This document shows, in pieces, positions 29,147-39,684 of a DNA stretch of 47,370 nucleotides (position 1 is the stretch's first letter; each line of letters begins with the position of its first letter). Location of the stretch: assembly GCA_018065125.1 (NCBI GenBank), contig JAGHTY010000066.1, positions 1-47,370 of the forward strand. The letters run 5' to 3'. Below the pieces are notes generated by a model. The model ran no database searches, had not been told where the DNA came from, and saw only the letters and a program-made list of their open reading frames with translations. Origin of the DNA: Candidatus Minthousia equi (GTDB lineage: Bacteria; Bacteroidota; Bacteroidia; Bacteroidales; Bacteroidaceae). The position numbers and the translations under genes were made by a program.

Positions 29147-30472
29147 TTTTTTCTTTTTTAATAGGTTAGTTATTTTACTTTTTCTTCTTAAATTTCCAAT
29201 AAATACTACTCCTGCCCAAGTTCGGTCAAGCAATGTTATCACTGCCAATGGCAAAATAAGCATGAGCAGCAATACACTCCACAGTTTATGATAACCTGTG
29301 TCTGGTTGCGCCTTTCCCTCGGGTAACTGCTCTAATGGTGCAGTTAGGATGGTCTCATCCGGATAGTCGTTCAACCCCCACTTGTTCACCACTACTCCAT
29401 TATGCAACAGAACCAAACCAGGATTGCTGCGAACAATGGTCTTCAAGGCTACACCATCCATTCGACAGAAAGGATAGACGGCTCCTGTATCATGACACCA
29501 TTGCTGGATATCCTCATCGTCAGATGCAGTTACAGCATGCATTGAGTAACCATATTTCTGGCAGTAATCCTGTAATTCATTCAACAAATCGAATGACCCT
29601 GGATTTGCCGTTCTCAGGTTATGGGATATCAGCAAGAAATCATATCCGTTGTGATTTAGGATTGAATCAGTAATATCCTCACCATCATCCACTCTTTCCA
29701 ACTGAAAATCATGAATAGGTGGAACGTAACCTTCTTTTACCTGTACGGTTCGGGTGTCAACATATGTCCACGTTGAATCTGGATAGTTTTCCAGCGTAAA
29801 CTCCTGCTGTTTCCCATCCTTCTCCATCAAGAAGTAACTCTCAAACTCTGGAAGTTCTGCTCCTTCTGGAATTTCCATACCCTTTTTGATATCTGCTCCT
29901 ATGTGATAAGGACGGAAATCGGCGATGGGCAAATGGTAAAGGCAATGTAATTCCAACAAAATGACAAATACCAGACCATAGAGTGAGATAAGCCACTGTG
30001 TATTCTGACCTATAAATCTCACCACACGATTGCGCAAATGCCACAACGAAATGGCGCACAGCAACAATACTACATTCTTCCAGAAGGTTTGCCAATTGCT
30101 TAGCACCAAAGCATCACCAAAGCATCCACAATCACTCACCGGATCGGAAATGGCCAAATACAAAGTAAGTGGCGTCATTACCGACATGATGATTAGACTG
30201 GTCCAGGATGTGAAATGTCGGCAAATGCCAAACAGCAAACACAATCCTGTATAAAACTCAACACCTGCTAGCAGCATTGCCAAGATAACGGCAAGGCTAT
30301 CAGACATTAGGCTTTCCAAACCGAATGCCACTGCATAATCGGTTATCTTATATGCGGTTCCAAGAGGGTCAACAGCCTTGGTAACTCCCGAGAAAAGGAA
30401 CACCAGAGCCAGCAACATGCGACTAAGGTTACTAACCCATCCCTTGGTTATATATTTTATCTTACTCTCCAA
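28388..30472 (-). CDS. DoxX/MauE-type membrane protein, reading in frame into tpiA
   Basis: Residues 1-442 of this frame are a membrane protein: a DoxX/MauE-like four-helix part (about 15-185) with the conserved SDCGCFGDA motif, then a soluble domain (about 260-395) that looks thioredoxin-like without a CxxC pair, then one more helix (about 400-420). MauE/DoxX proteins are linked to thiol-disulfide chemistry; its role here is unknown. There is no stop codon before tpiA: the Lys/Arg-rich end passes straight into the TpiA Met at 29146, giving a 694-residue frame. Both other frames have stops at this point, so a one-base change in the A-rich tract would restore two genes. The start overlaps the DUF1599 stop by 11 bp. 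Confidence 0.72.
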   Translation of the reverse strand: MESKIKYITKGWVSNLSRMLLALVFLFSGVTKAVDPLGTAYKITDYAVAFGLESLMSDSLAVILAMLLAGVEFYTGLCLLFGICRHFTSWTSLIIMSVMTPLTLYLAISDPVSDCGCFGDALVLSNWQTFWKNVVLLLCAISLWHLRNRVVRFIGQNTQWLISLYGLVFVILLELHCLYHLPIADFRPYHIGADIKKGMEIPEGAELPEFESYFLMEKDGKQQEFTLENYPDSTWTYVDTRTVQVKEGYVPPIHDFQLERVDDGEDITDSILNHNGYDFLLISHNLRTANPGSFDLLNELQDYCQKYGYSMHAVTASDDEDIQQWCHDTGAVYPFCRMDGVALKTIVRSNPGLVLLHNGVVVNKWGLNDYPDETILTAPLEQLPEGKAQPDTGYHKLWSVLLLMLILPLAVITLLDRTWAGVVFIGNLRRKSKITNLLKKKKMRKKIVAGNWKMNKNLQEGVALATELKEVLAADAPNCGVIIGTPFIHLATVAELLKDSVIAVSAENCADKASGAYTGEVSAEMVKSTGAEYVILGHSERREYYNETPEILKEKVDLALANGLKVIFCIGESLAQREANEQEAVCKAELAGSVFHLTAEQWKNIVIAYEPIWAIGTGKTATADQAEEIHAYIRSCVAEVYGAEIADDTTILYGGSCKASNAPELFAKADIDGGLIGGASLKAADFKGIIDAFK

Positions 30473-31001
30473 ATTTCAGTTTTATCAATCCGAAAACGGA
30501 ATAGTTAATCATATCCATGTAATTGGCATCAATGCCTTCACTTACTAGGGTTGCACCATTGAGAGCCTCAATTTGCTTGGTACGATACAACTTCATGAGG
30601 ATAAGATCTGTGTATGAACTAATACGCATGGCACGCCAAGCCTCATCATAGTCATGATTCTTCTTGAGCATAAGGTCGAGAGTGGTCTGTGCATACTTGT
30701 CATAATACTCCAACGCTTTCTCTGGAGTAATATCTTCCTTGTCAGTATAACCCAATTCCAACTGTATCAAACCAATGATTCCGTAGTTTACAATAGCAAT
30801 GAATTCGGGATAGATGCCTTCATCTACCATTGTCACACCTTTAATTTCAATGCTACGGATTCTGTTTGCCTTAATCAGAATCTGGTCTGTTACCGAAGAT
30901 GGACGCAGTATGCGCCAAGCAGCACCATAGTCGTGCAACTTGCGTGAAAACAGCGACCTGCACTCTGCCATTACTTCCTTAAATTGCTCTTGTGTATTCA
31001 T
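30462..31001 (-). CDS. DUF1599 domain protein with internal duplication
   Basis: 179 residues from the ATG at 31001 ([10 protein letters not shown]); an alternative ATG is 7 codons upstream. It is made of two similar halves: the first has [20 protein letters not shown] and [23 protein letters not shown], the second [20 protein letters not shown] and [23 protein letters not shown]. The family is named only by domain number; its function is unknown to me, though the conserved D/E and W pattern suggests a binding or catalytic pocket. It heads the DoxX/MauE-tpiA group. A TATCTTTG -7 box is at 31020-31027 (minus). Confidence 0.87.
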   Translation of the reverse strand: MNTQEQFKEVMAECRSLFSRKLHDYGAAWRILRPSSVTDQILIKANRIRSIEIKGVTMVDEGIYPEFIAIVNYGIIGLIQLELGYTDKEDITPEKALEYYDKYAQTTLDLMLKKNHDYDEAWRAMRISSYTDLILMKLYRTKQIEALNGATLVSEGIDANYMDMINYSVFGLIKLKFGE

Positions 31002-31063
31002 ACTTTCTCTAATTGGGTACAAAGATACCTATTTTAAAATAAATAAAGAGGGAAAAAATAAAA

Positions 31064-31099
31064 AAAAGAGTCCAGAGGGAACAACCCTTGAACTCTTTT
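31064..31099 (-). terminator. Terminator after the M23 peptidase gene
   Basis: AAAAGAGT (31064-31071) and ACTCTTTT (31092-31099) form the outer stem, with an AGGG/CCCT inner stem. A and T runs flank it. It separates the M23 gene from the promoter of the DUF1599 operon. Confidence 0.75.
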
Positions 31100-31127
31100 A
31101 TCTATTTTGATTAATTATAATGCAGAA

Positions 31128-32015
31128 TTAGCTACACTTTAGCAGTTTTCCTGTGCGAACCTTTGAATTCTTCTTCAAGCCATTGATACGACAAAGTTCG
31201 TCTACACTCATGCCATATTTGCGTGAAATAGAATACAATGTTTCACCCTTGTGTACCTTGTGGAAACGTGGCTTGCTGCTTCTTTCTGATTTCTGCTTCT
31301 CTACATTTGCCTGTGCGATTCGTTCCTGTGCCAAAGCACCACTACGACGGAATGTATAAACATCACAAGTTACATCCTGCATTGGGAAATTGAACAGCAA
31401 AGCAGGATTAATGGCGTGACCCAACAAACGGGTTTCAAAATGAAGGTGAGAACCGGTAGAACGACCTGTATTACCACCCAAGCCAATAACATCACCAGCA
31501 TGTACTTCCTGATTAACCTTGCAAAGATGCTTTGACAAGTGACCATATACGGTTTCCAAGCCATTGTCGTGACGAATCACGATGTAGTTTCCGTAGCCAC
31601 GACCTTCATAATCTACGACACGAACCTTACCAGAAAATGCAGCACGAATGGTATCGCCTACATAAACCTTGATATCAAGACCTTTGTGCTGACGTCCCCA
31701 ACGCGCACCAAAATTACTGGTTACCACACGAGAGGTTGTTGGCATTACAAAACCGCGAAGATCAATTTCATATTTTTCTGGAAGTGCAATATTTCCGTAT
31801 GCATTTACATGCGAAGTATTCCATGATGGATATAGAGAAGCAGATGGATTAGCCAGGTTTTCCTTCACTACCAAGCGGTGAAGTGCTACCGAGTCTACAC
31901 TTCTCATTTTGCGATCGATTGGAGCCTGACGGGCAATCAAATCCTGCGCCATTGCGCTGGAGCCGAACATAGCCAAAACGCCAAGAACAGCAATCTTAAT
32001 TCCTTTTAACTTCAT
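31128..32015 (-). CDS. Secreted M23 peptidase with LysM domain
   Basis: 295 residues from the ATG at 32015, chosen for its signal peptide (MKLKGIKIAVLGVLAMFGSS, ending at AMAQ). The M23 zinc endopeptidase domain has HKGLDIKV (zinc His and Asp), YGHLSKH and the HLHFE signature (about residues 115-220). A C-terminal LysM domain (about 250-294, HKVHKGETLYSISRKYGM) binds peptidoglycan. It probably cuts cell-wall cross-bridges or activates an amidase at division. All metal ligands appear present, so activity is plausible. A TATATTTG box at 32080-32087 (minus) may give it its own promoter downstream of recG. Confidence 0.92.
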   Translation of the reverse strand: MKLKGIKIAVLGVLAMFGSSAMAQDLIARQAPIDRKMRSVDSVALHRLVVKENLANPSASLYPSWNTSHVNAYGNIALPEKYEIDLRGFVMPTTSRVVTSNFGARWGRQHKGLDIKVYVGDTIRAAFSGKVRVVDYEGRGYGNYIVIRHDNGLETVYGHLSKHLCKVNQEVHAGDVIGLGGNTGRSTGSHLHFETRLLGHAINPALLFNFPMQDVTCDVYTFRRSGALAQERIAQANVEKQKSERSSKPRFHKVHKGETLYSISRKYGMSVDELCRINGLKKNSKVRTGKLLKCS

Positions 32016-32152
32016 TATTTGTTGTTTGAGATGATTCTTATTATTTAGTTTGATTTTAGCATAAGCCGAAATTCGCTTGCAAATATAAACAAAAAAAACG
32101 GAACCACCTACTTTAATTAACATACTTTTCGCAGTTTCTCGCTTTTTAACAA

Positions 32153-34249
32153 TTAACTGATAGCCGACCAATTGACGTTTTCCTTACGTAATTTCTGTAA
32201 TTGATACCACAGAATCTGGTTTTGCTGCAACGTGTGATCGGGGTCTTCCTCAATGATTTTTTCTGCTATTTCCCTTGCATAATTCAGCAATTGACCATCT
32301 TTTGCCAAGTTGGCCACACGCAGGTTGAAGGCCAATCCACTTTGTTGTGTTCCTTCCAAATCACCAGGACCACGAAGTTTTAAATCCGCTTCTGCAATTT
32401 CAAAACCATCATTGGTTTGTGTCATTATATCAATGCGTTTTCTGGTATCTTCGCCTAGTTTATACCCTGTAACCAAGATACAGAACGACTGATCAGCACC
32501 TCGTCCCACCCTGCCTCGCAACTGATGCAATTGTGAAAGTCCAAACCTATCTGCATTCTCTATCACCATCACACTGGCATTGGGTACATTCACACCCACT
32601 TCAATTACTGTCGTTGCTACCATAATTTGGGTTTCGTGGTTCACAAACTTCTGCATTTCCGCTTCCTTGTCAGCAGGTTTCAGTTTTCCATGAACCATGC
32701 TCACTTTATAATCAGGAAACTCTTTGCGTACTTGTTCGTATCCCTCTTCCAAATTCCGAAGATCAATCTTTTCACTTTCCTTAATGAGCGGATAGACTAT
32801 ATAAACCTGCCGACCTTCCTGAATCTGTTTTCTGATACCCGAATAGATGCTTTTATGATTCGCGTCGTATTGATGAATCGTACGCACAGGTTTTCTTCCT
32901 GGAGGTAATTCGTCAATTATTGACACATCCAGATCACCATAAAGGGTCATGGCAAGGGTACGAGGGATTGGAGTTGCCGTCATTACCAGCACATGAGGAG
33001 GACAGACATTCTTGTTCCAAAGTTTAGCACGCTGTGCTACGCCAAAACGATGCTGCTCATCTATCACCACAAATCCCAGATCATTGAAACGCACGGTATC
33101 TTCCAATATGGCATGAGTACCAATGAGTATCTTTATTTCGCCATTGGCAACACCCTGTAAAATAGCCTCACGTTTCTTGCCTTTAACAGAACCCGTCAGC
33201 AACGCCACAGGCAGATTCATTCCTGCAAGAAGTCCAGAAACAGTTGTGGCATGCTGCTCTGCAAGAATCTCAGTAGGTGCCATAATACATGCCTGATAGC
33301 CATTATCTACTGCCAGCAATGCTGTCATCAATGCCACCAATGTCTTACCACTTCCCACATCGCCTTGCAGCAGGCGATTCATCTGCTTTCCACTACCCAT
33401 ATCCGCACGTATTTCCTTGATTACACGCTTCTGGGCATTGGTTAATTGGAACGGAAGATTCTGTGCATAAAAGGTATTGAATGCGTCACCTACCTTACGA
33501 AAGACTAAACCCTGAATCTTTCTTCTTCTATCATGTGTGTATTTAAGAATGTTCAGTTGAACATAGAACAGTTCTTCAAACTTCAAACGATGCAAAGCAT
33601 TTCTTACCGTTTCTGCATCCTGTGGATAATGGGCACCTTTCAAGGCATCCATCAAGCCCATTAATTTGTATTTATCTATTATATATTGAGGCAAGGTTTC
33701 GGGTAAAGGCTGCTGAAATTGCTCCAATAATTTCGCTACCAATTTTTCTATCGCACGAGAATTCAATCCCGCACGCTTCATTTTCTCCGACGTATTATAA
33801 TAGGGCTGCATCCCCATGGAAGAAAGCGACAAGGAATCGGCAGGATCAATATCCGGATGTGCCACATTTACCCTTCCGCCATATACTGTGGGTTTTCCAA
33901 ATATGATGTAAGAAGTGTTCAGCTTATATCGTGTGGTAACATACTTCAAACCCTGAAACCACACCAAATCCAGAACACCGGTACCATCCGACACATGAGC
34001 CACCAATCTTCTCTGCCTACCTTCACCAATCGTTTCAAAGCTGAGTATTTCTCCTCGAATCTGAACATAAGGCATGTCGCCTGTTAGTTCACAAATGGAA
34101 TAAAGCCTACTACGGTCAATATATTTATAAGGAAAGTAATAAAGCAAATCACGATAGGTGTGAATGTTCAGTTCACGATTCAGCAAATCGGCCCTTGACG
34201 GACCAACGCCTGGCAAGAATTTAATGTCTCTATCGGTTATATCAAACAT
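32153..34249 (-). CDS. recG: ATP-dependent DNA helicase RecG
   Basis: 698-residue helicase that remodels stalled forks and branch-migrates Holliday junctions. The N-terminal wedge/OB region (about 1-260) contains [13 protein letters not shown] and [14 protein letters not shown]. Helicase motifs follow: GDVGSGKT (I), DEQHRFG (II), TATPIPRT (III), [14 protein letters not shown] (V) and QLRGRVGRG (VI). Length is normal. The start overlaps the ispD end by 13 bp, so it is in the pdxJ-ispD operon. Confidence 0.95.
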   Translation of the reverse strand: MFDITDRDIKFLPGVGPSRADLLNRELNIHTYRDLLYYFPYKYIDRSRLYSICELTGDMPYVQIRGEILSFETIGEGRQRRLVAHVSDGTGVLDLVWFQGLKYVTTRYKLNTSYIIFGKPTVYGGRVNVAHPDIDPADSLSLSSMGMQPYYNTSEKMKRAGLNSRAIEKLVAKLLEQFQQPLPETLPQYIIDKYKLMGLMDALKGAHYPQDAETVRNALHRLKFEELFYVQLNILKYTHDRRRKIQGLVFRKVGDAFNTFYAQNLPFQLTNAQKRVIKEIRADMGSGKQMNRLLQGDVGSGKTLVALMTALLAVDNGYQACIMAPTEILAEQHATTVSGLLAGMNLPVALLTGSVKGKKREAILQGVANGEIKILIGTHAILEDTVRFNDLGFVVIDEQHRFGVAQRAKLWNKNVCPPHVLVMTATPIPRTLAMTLYGDLDVSIIDELPPGRKPVRTIHQYDANHKSIYSGIRKQIQEGRQVYIVYPLIKESEKIDLRNLEEGYEQVRKEFPDYKVSMVHGKLKPADKEAEMQKFVNHETQIMVATTVIEVGVNVPNASVMVIENADRFGLSQLHQLRGRVGRGADQSFCILVTGYKLGEDTRKRIDIMTQTNDGFEIAEADLKLRGPGDLEGTQQSGLAFNLRVANLAKDGQLLNYAREIAEKIIEEDPDHTLQQNQILWYQLQKLRKENVNWSAIS

Positions 34250-34902
34250 TCGCCTATTATCTTATCGAACGGAGTGGTTATCTTGATGTTTTCGCGGTTA
34301 CCTTCTATAAGATGTACTTTCTGTCCCATTGCCTCCACCACCGAAGCATCATCGGTAAAAGCATCAACATACGGCTGTGCATACGCTTGCTTTAACAAAG
34401 AAATCACAAAAGTTTGTGGTGTCTGTACTAATTTATATTCATCACGGGGAACAGTTACGCTACCTTCTTCACAAAGATGCCTTACTGTTTCTACCACCGG
34501 GATTACTGGCACTACCGCGCCCAAATGCAGGGCCTTTTCCATACATTGCTGCACCACTTGTACCGACACAAAAGGACGAACACCATCGTGTACAGCAACC
34601 ACACCTTGTTCATTGGCAGGAATCAAATCGAGGCCATTCTTAACGGAATGGAAACGTGTTTCGCCACCATTTGCCAGCAAGCAAGGCAAGGCAAAATCAA
34701 ACTGCTGGCATAGTTCCTTCCAATAGGTCTGCTGTGATGCTGGTAGTACCAAGATCAATTGTGCCAGAGGCTCTGCTTCATGCAAGCGCATCAACGTGCG
34801 CATCAGCACGGGAACACCTCCCACTAGTTGAAACTGCTTGGGAATATCTCCTCCCATGCGCAGTCCTTTACCTCCTGCAACAACAATGAAGTAGTTCATC
34901 AA
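34237..34902 (-). CDS. ispD: 2-C-methyl-D-erythritol 4-phosphate cytidylyltransferase (IspD)
   Basis: 221-residue enzyme that joins CTP to methylerythritol phosphate in the non-mevalonate isoprenoid pathway. The CTP-binding loop [18 protein letters not shown] (residues 7-24), [11 protein letters not shown] and [12 protein letters not shown] are typical. The ATG at 34902 overlaps the DJ-1 gene stop (ATGA), favouring it over the next Met one codon later. dxs, which starts the same pathway, is 6 kb away and on the opposite strand. Confidence 0.94.
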   Translation of the reverse strand: MMNYFIVVAGGKGLRMGGDIPKQFQLVGGVPVLMRTLMRLHEAEPLAQLILVLPASQQTYWKELCQQFDFALPCLLANGGETRFHSVKNGLDLIPANEQGVVAVHDGVRPFVSVQVVQQCMEKALHLGAVVPVIPVVETVRHLCEEGSVTVPRDEYKLVQTPQTFVISLLKQAYAQPYVDAFTDDASVVEAMGQKVHLIEGNRENIKITTPFDKIIGECLI

Positions 34903-35456
34903 ACTCCCAGTTTATTATACTGCATTCCTTCACGCAGCTGATCTGCAGTAGCTTTATCCTTCAGGTGTGCTACTACCGTATAACCCAATTCCAAGCATGC
35001 CGCAGGACCACAACCGGTAATTAGATTGCCATCCTGTTCTACCAAAGTAGCAGTATATTCTGCTCCTTCTAATTCTGTTTCAAAACCTGGGTAGCAGGTA
35101 GCCTTCTTTCCTTTTGTCAATCCCAGATGTCCATATACTAATGGAGCTGCACAAACTGCCACCAGTGTCTTTCCTGCCTCTGCATGATTTAAAATTACCT
35201 GACGCAATCCTTCATGTGCATCCAAGTTTGTTGCACCAGGCAATCCACCAGGTAAGAACAACGCATCTGCTGCAGAAAAATCTGTCACTTCACGGAACAT
35301 TCTATCTGCAATCACAGGAATACTGTGTGCACCTAAGACAACCTTGTCATCGGTAACAGAAACCGTTTCAACTTGTAAACCAGCACGACGCAGCACGTCG
35401 ATTACGGTAATTGCTTCAATCTCCTCAAATCCTGTAGCTAAAAATGCGTATATCAT
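34899..35456 (-). CDS. DJ-1/PfpI-family protein
   Basis: 185-residue protein with the flavodoxin-like DJ-1 fold. The reactive Cys sits in [13 protein letters not shown] (about residue 101) and the upstream Glu in FEEIEAI (about residue 11), both as in DJ-1/YajL proteins. Members of the family act as deglycases, chaperones or oxidative-stress proteins; which applies here is not known. It is 6 bp from pdxJ and overlaps ispD by ATGA, so it is translated with them. Confidence 0.9.
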   Translation of the reverse strand: MIYAFLATGFEEIEAITVIDVLRRAGLQVETVSVTDDKVVLGAHSIPVIADRMFREVTDFSAADALFLPGGLPGATNLDAHEGLRQVILNHAEAGKTLVAVCAAPLVYGHLGLTKGKKATCYPGFETELEGAEYTATLVEQDGNLITGCGPAACLELGYTVVAHLKDKATADQLREGMQYNKLGV

Positions 35457-35462
35457 AGTATT

Positions 35463-36176
35463 TTACTTTAAACAGTATAAATATTGATGAATGGTTTCTT
35501 CCAATCCAAGGTACAAAGCATCACAAACCAAGGCATGACCAATGCTCACCTCATCTGTCCAAGGAATGTTTTCCTTATAATATGCTAAGTTCTCCAAACT
35601 GAGATCATGCCCGGCATTAAGTCCCAATCCCAAGTCACGTGCCAGTTTTCCTGCTTCTACGAAAGGAGCGATGGCTTTCTCACGATTGGCAGCATAGCCT
35701 GCAGCATAAGGTTCTGTGTAGAGTTCCACACGATCTGCACCTGTCTTTGCTGCATATTCTATCATTTCTAAATCTGTGCCAACAAACAATGAAGTACGAA
35801 CACCTGCATTCTTGAACTCGGCAACAATGTCAGACAGGAACTGAAAGTTTGCCTTGGTATCCCACCCGCTATTGCTAGTAATTGCCTCGGGAGCGTCTGG
35901 AACTAACGTTACCTGAGTAGGACGCACCTGCAGCACCAATTCGCAGAATTTAGGAGCAGGATTTCCTTCAATGTTGAATTCTGTCTGAAGTTTTGGCTTC
36001 AATTCCAACACGTCACGGTAACGTATGTGACGCTCATCTGGACGAGGATGCACAGTAATGCCTTGTGCGCCAAATCGTTCGCAATCCAGTGCCACCTTCA
36101 ACACGTTAGGATTGTTTCCACCCCTGGCATTGCGGATGGTTGCAATCTTATTTATATTAACGCTCAGTTTAGTCAT
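35463..36176 (-). CDS. pdxJ: Pyridoxine 5'-phosphate synthase (PdxJ)
   Basis: 237-residue TIM-barrel enzyme that joins deoxyxylulose 5-phosphate and aminoacetone phosphate to give pyridoxine phosphate. The N terminus [33 protein letters not shown] and LNAGHDLSL are family motifs. It heads the minus-strand operon pdxJ - DJ-1 - ispD - recG and is divergent from nadK. Deoxyxylulose 5-phosphate is made by Dxs, which is also in the window. Confidence 0.95.
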   Translation of the reverse strand: MTKLSVNINKIATIRNARGGNNPNVLKVALDCERFGAQGITVHPRPDERHIRYRDVLELKPKLQTEFNIEGNPAPKFCELVLQVRPTQVTLVPDAPEAITSNSGWDTKANFQFLSDIVAEFKNAGVRTSLFVGTDLEMIEYAAKTGADRVELYTEPYAAGYAANREKAIAPFVEAGKLARDLGLGLNAGHDLSLENLAYYKENIPWTDEVSIGHALVCDALYLGLEETIHQYLYCLK

Positions 36177-36222
36177 TTTATTCTTTTATTATCCCCAAAT
36201 TTCCCAGAAATGTTTCCTAAAA

Positions 36223-36254
36223 TTTGGCACTTCATTCAAATTACACTACTTTTA
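36223..36254 (+). promoter_or_regulatory. Promoter of nadK
   Basis: TTTG (36223-36226), a 20-nt spacer and TACTTTTA (36247-36254) fit the Bacteroidetes consensus with the last base changed. The ATG at 36277 is 22 nt further on, which supports it over in-frame ATGs upstream. Confidence 0.7.
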
Positions 36255-36276
36255 CCGCAAAGTTAACATAATTCGG

Positions 36277-37197
36277 ATGAATAAGAAACAAAATAGTGCT
36301 AAAAGTTTAAAATTTGCCCTCTTTGGTAACACATACCAACCAAAGAAATCGGCTGCGGTACAGCAACTTCTTTCTCTTTTAGAGCAAAAAGGAGCAGAGG
36401 TGTTTATCGATCAGGAATTCTACACTTTCCTCACCACCTCACTGCATCTTGACGTAAAAGCACAAGGACTTATTTCCGATAACGACTTTGATGTTGACAT
36501 TGTCATCAGTATGGGTGGAGATGGAACTTTCCTGAAAGCAGCCAGCCGTGTTTCGAATAAGGAGATTCCTATTGTGGGTATCAACATGGGACGTTTGGGT
36601 TTCCTTGCAGACATTTCCCCTGACGAAATCGAGAACATGGTTTGCGACCTTTACGACGGCAACTATGGTGTAGAAAAGCGATCTGTGTTGCACACCCGTT
36701 TCATCAACTCCACAACAGGCGAGGAGATTCCTTGCAAGACTTACCCTTATGCCTTGAACGACATTGCTATTCTGAAGCACGACAGTTCATCCATGATTAG
36801 CATTCGTACACTGATTGACGATTCTTTTCTCACCACCTATCAGGCAGACGGAATTGTCATTGCAACGCCCACAGGTTCAACCGCCTATAGTCTTAGCGTT
36901 GGAGGCCCTATCCTGGAACCAATGTCGCGCACTATCGGATTGACACCTGTAGCGCCACATAGCTTGAACGTTCGTCCTGTAGTTCTGCGTGACGACAGCA
37001 ACATTCAGATGAACGTCACTAGCAGAAGTCACAATTATCTAGTTGCCATAGATGGTAGAAGTGCCAGTTACCCTGAAGACACCGAACTACACATCAGCAA
37101 GGCAAACTATTCCGTATTAGTCATTAAGCGCCAAGGACAAAGTTTTTACCAAACCCTACGCGAAAAGATGATGTGGGGAGCAGACAACCGTGATTAA
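36277..37197 (+). CDS. nadK: NAD kinase
   Basis: 306 residues from the ATG at 36277; the upstream part of the frame overlaps pdxJ and lies before the promoter. It phosphorylates NAD to NADP. The conserved [10 protein letters not shown] loop (about residues 77-86), [11 protein letters not shown] (about 104-114) and the [16 protein letters not shown] segment of the active site are present. The stop codon directly abuts the stop of the convergent murF-alr gene without a single base between. Confidence 0.94.
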   Translation: MNKKQNSAKSLKFALFGNTYQPKKSAAVQQLLSLLEQKGAEVFIDQEFYTFLTTSLHLDVKAQGLISDNDFDVDIVISMGGDGTFLKAASRVSNKEIPIVGINMGRLGFLADISPDEIENMVCDLYDGNYGVEKRSVLHTRFINSTTGEEIPCKTYPYALNDIAILKHDSSSMISIRTLIDDSFLTTYQADGIVIATPTGSTAYSLSVGGPILEPMSRTIGLTPVAPHSLNVRPVVLRDDSNIQMNVTSRSHNYLVAIDGRSASYPEDTELHISKANYSVLVIKRQGQSFYQTLREKMMWGADNRD

Positions 37198-39684
37198 TCA
37201 CTCACGGAAATACACGCGCTTTACCCTTGAACCCACATTGGTAAGTATTTCGTAAGGAATGGTATCCAGCCATTCTGCTAATGTGCTAGCAAGAAGCTTT
37301 TCACCAAAGATCTCCACAACATCTCCTTCCTTACAATTCACATGGGTTACATCTATCATGCAAACATCCATACAGATGTTGCCAATATAAGGTGCTTTCT
37401 GTCCATTCACCAAGCAGTATCCTTTCCCATTTCCCAGATGACGGTTCAATCCATCTGCATAGCCAATAGGTATGGCAGCAATTCTTGAAAGACACTTCAC
37501 ATAGCTTCTTCTGCTGTATCCCACACTATCGTTTGCAGGAACCTCACGTATCTGCAAAATGGTGCTTTTCAGCGTTGCAACATTATGAATTCCCTTATTA
37601 TCAATAGGATTGATGCCATACAAACCCAATCCCAAGCGTACCATATCCATGTGTCTTTCTGGGAAACGCTCTATACCTGCAGTATTGCAGATGTGACGCA
37701 AAATCTTATGAGAGAATGCCGCCTGTAGTTTTTCACTGCCTAGCTTAAACAAATCAAACTGCCTTTGTGAAAAGGCATCAAAATCGGCACTGTCACTTCC
37801 TACAAAGTGCGAGAACACACTTCGAGGAATTACCCCATTCTGTGATTTCAGGCGATCTATCAGTTTCTCCATGTCCGTTTCGGGATTGAAGCCCAATCGA
37901 TGCATACCGGTATCTAGTTTCACATGAACAGGGAAATTAGTTACGCCATATTGATGAGCAGCATGAATCAAGGCATCCAATATTTCAAAGTTATAGACTT
38001 CCGCCTCTAGTTTATAGTCGAACATTGTCTTGAAAGCGGTCATCTCTGGATCCACAATGATGATATTACTTGTGATACCTCCCTTTCGTAAGTCGGCACC
38101 TTCATCTGCCACAGCTACTGCCAGATAATCCACGCCACAATCCTGCAGTGTTTTTGAAACCTCAAGGGCACCAGAGCCATAGGCAGATGCCTTTACCATG
38201 CACACCATCTTGGTATCTTGCTTCAAGAAACTGCGATAGTGATTGTAATTGTCAACAATAGCATTCAGGTTCACCTCTAGAATCGTTTCGTGCACGCGCA
38301 ACTCCAGTTGCTCTGTAATTCTCTCGAACTGAAACTGACGAGCACCTTTCAGCAGAATCATTTCATTACCAAGTGATTGGTACACTTCGCTATCCAAAAA
38401 TGACTGGGTAGATGAGAAGAAATACGCCTCACACTTAAACAAGGAAGCGCATAAGGAGATTTCCTCACCGATTCCTATCAGCTTGTCGATGTTTCTTTTC
38501 TCTACCAACTGTGCCACCTGCTTATACAGATGCTCTGCCACCTGACCTGTTTGCAGAATATCGCTGAGGATAAGCGTACGCTTTCTTCCCTTTGGGTCAG
38601 GGCGACGATTCATGAAATCCAGTGCAATATCCAATGAGTGGTAGTCGCTGTTATAGCTATCATTGATAATCAAGCAATTGTTTCGTCCTTCCTTTACCTC
38701 CAAACGCATGGCAATTGGTTCCAGTTGCTGCATGCGTGCTGCAATTTCGTTCATTGGCAAATGCAGATACAAGCAAACTGCAAGGCAATGAATAGCATTT
38801 TCTACCGAAGCATCATCTATAAAAGGAATGATAATCTCGCCATCTTTTCCCCAGTAGCAGTAGGAAATGCAGGTAGATTGCTCTTTCTTTTCCACCTTAC
38901 TTATATAAAGAGGACTTTCGGCATTTATTCTTGACCAAGGCAGCACCCTGTCTGAACGGAAAGAATGAGGAATACATTTTTTCTCTATACAACTTTGTAT
39001 CAGCGAACTGTCGGCATTGTAAATCAACACTTCACAATCTTCGAAAAGCTTTAGTTTCTCCAAGCATTTTTCTTCCATCGAAACAAAATTCTCCTGATGT
39101 GCCTGCCCTATGTTTGTAAGCACGCCAATAGTTGGCTGAATGATTTGCTTGAGATTATCCATCTCGCCAACCATGCTGATACCTGCCTCAAATACACCTA
39201 CTTGCGTATCATTGTTCAGTAGCCATACAGACAAAGGAACACCTACCTGCGAGTTGTAGCTTCTAGGCGAGCGAGTGATGCGCATAGAAGGTGAAAGCAA
39301 CTGATTCAGCCACTCTTTTACAATGGTTTTTCCGTTGCTTCCAGAGATAGCAATTACCGGAATATCAAATGCTTTTCTACAATCAGCGCCTAATTGCTGC
39401 AATGCCTTGATGGTTGAATCCACCTTTAGGAAACAAGCTTCTGGAAACTGAGAATTGAAGATTAGAGAGTCATCTTCAATCACAAAAGTTCTCACACCCC
39501 TTCTATATAGTTCGGGGATGTACTTATGACCATCGTTTTTCTGTGAACGAATGGCAAAGAACATCGTAGATTCAGGGAATGAAAGTGAACGACTATCGGT
39601 TAATATCCAGTCGATTACACCCTGTGCTTTACCCAACACCTGTGCACCTAAAACATCTTTTATCTGCTCAACCGTATATTGCAT
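37198..39684 (-). CDS. MurF - alanine racemase fusion
   Basis: 828-residue bifunctional protein. The N-terminal MurF part (about 1-455) adds D-Ala-D-Ala to the UDP-muramyl tripeptide; its ATP loop is ISGSNGKTIVKEW. The C-terminal alanine racemase part (about 460-828) makes D-Ala from L-Ala; the PLP lysine is in MVKASAYGSG and the catalytic tyrosine probably in SVGYSRRSY. Fusion of the two is a known trait of Bacteroidetes and links the making of D-Ala to its use. The ends of both domains look intact. Its start overlaps the GSCFA gene end by 25 bp. Confidence 0.94.
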   Translation of the reverse strand: MQYTVEQIKDVLGAQVLGKAQGVIDWILTDSRSLSFPESTMFFAIRSQKNDGHKYIPELYRRGVRTFVIEDDSLIFNSQFPEACFLKVDSTIKALQQLGADCRKAFDIPVIAISGSNGKTIVKEWLNQLLSPSMRITRSPRSYNSQVGVPLSVWLLNNDTQVGVFEAGISMVGEMDNLKQIIQPTIGVLTNIGQAHQENFVSMEEKCLEKLKLFEDCEVLIYNADSSLIQSCIEKKCIPHSFRSDRVLPWSRINAESPLYISKVEKKEQSTCISYCYWGKDGEIIIPFIDDASVENAIHCLAVCLYLHLPMNEIAARMQQLEPIAMRLEVKEGRNNCLIINDSYNSDYHSLDIALDFMNRRPDPKGRKRTLILSDILQTGQVAEHLYKQVAQLVEKRNIDKLIGIGEEISLCASLFKCEAYFFSSTQSFLDSEVYQSLGNEMILLKGARQFQFERITEQLELRVHETILEVNLNAIVDNYNHYRSFLKQDTKMVCMVKASAYGSGALEVSKTLQDCGVDYLAVAVADEGADLRKGGITSNIIIVDPEMTAFKTMFDYKLEAEVYNFEILDALIHAAHQYGVTNFPVHVKLDTGMHRLGFNPETDMEKLIDRLKSQNGVIPRSVFSHFVGSDSADFDAFSQRQFDLFKLGSEKLQAAFSHKILRHICNTAGIERFPERHMDMVRLGLGLYGINPIDNKGIHNVATLKSTILQIREVPANDSVGYSRRSYVKCLSRIAAIPIGYADGLNRHLGNGKGYCLVNGQKAPYIGNICMDVCMIDVTHVNCKEGDVVEIFGEKLLASTLAEWLDTIPYEILTNVGSRVKRVYFRE

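Noticed and set aside
36058-36276. Upstream ATG extension of nadK
   Set aside because: It overlaps pdxJ on the other strand and includes the promoter; the N terminus from 36277 fits the family.
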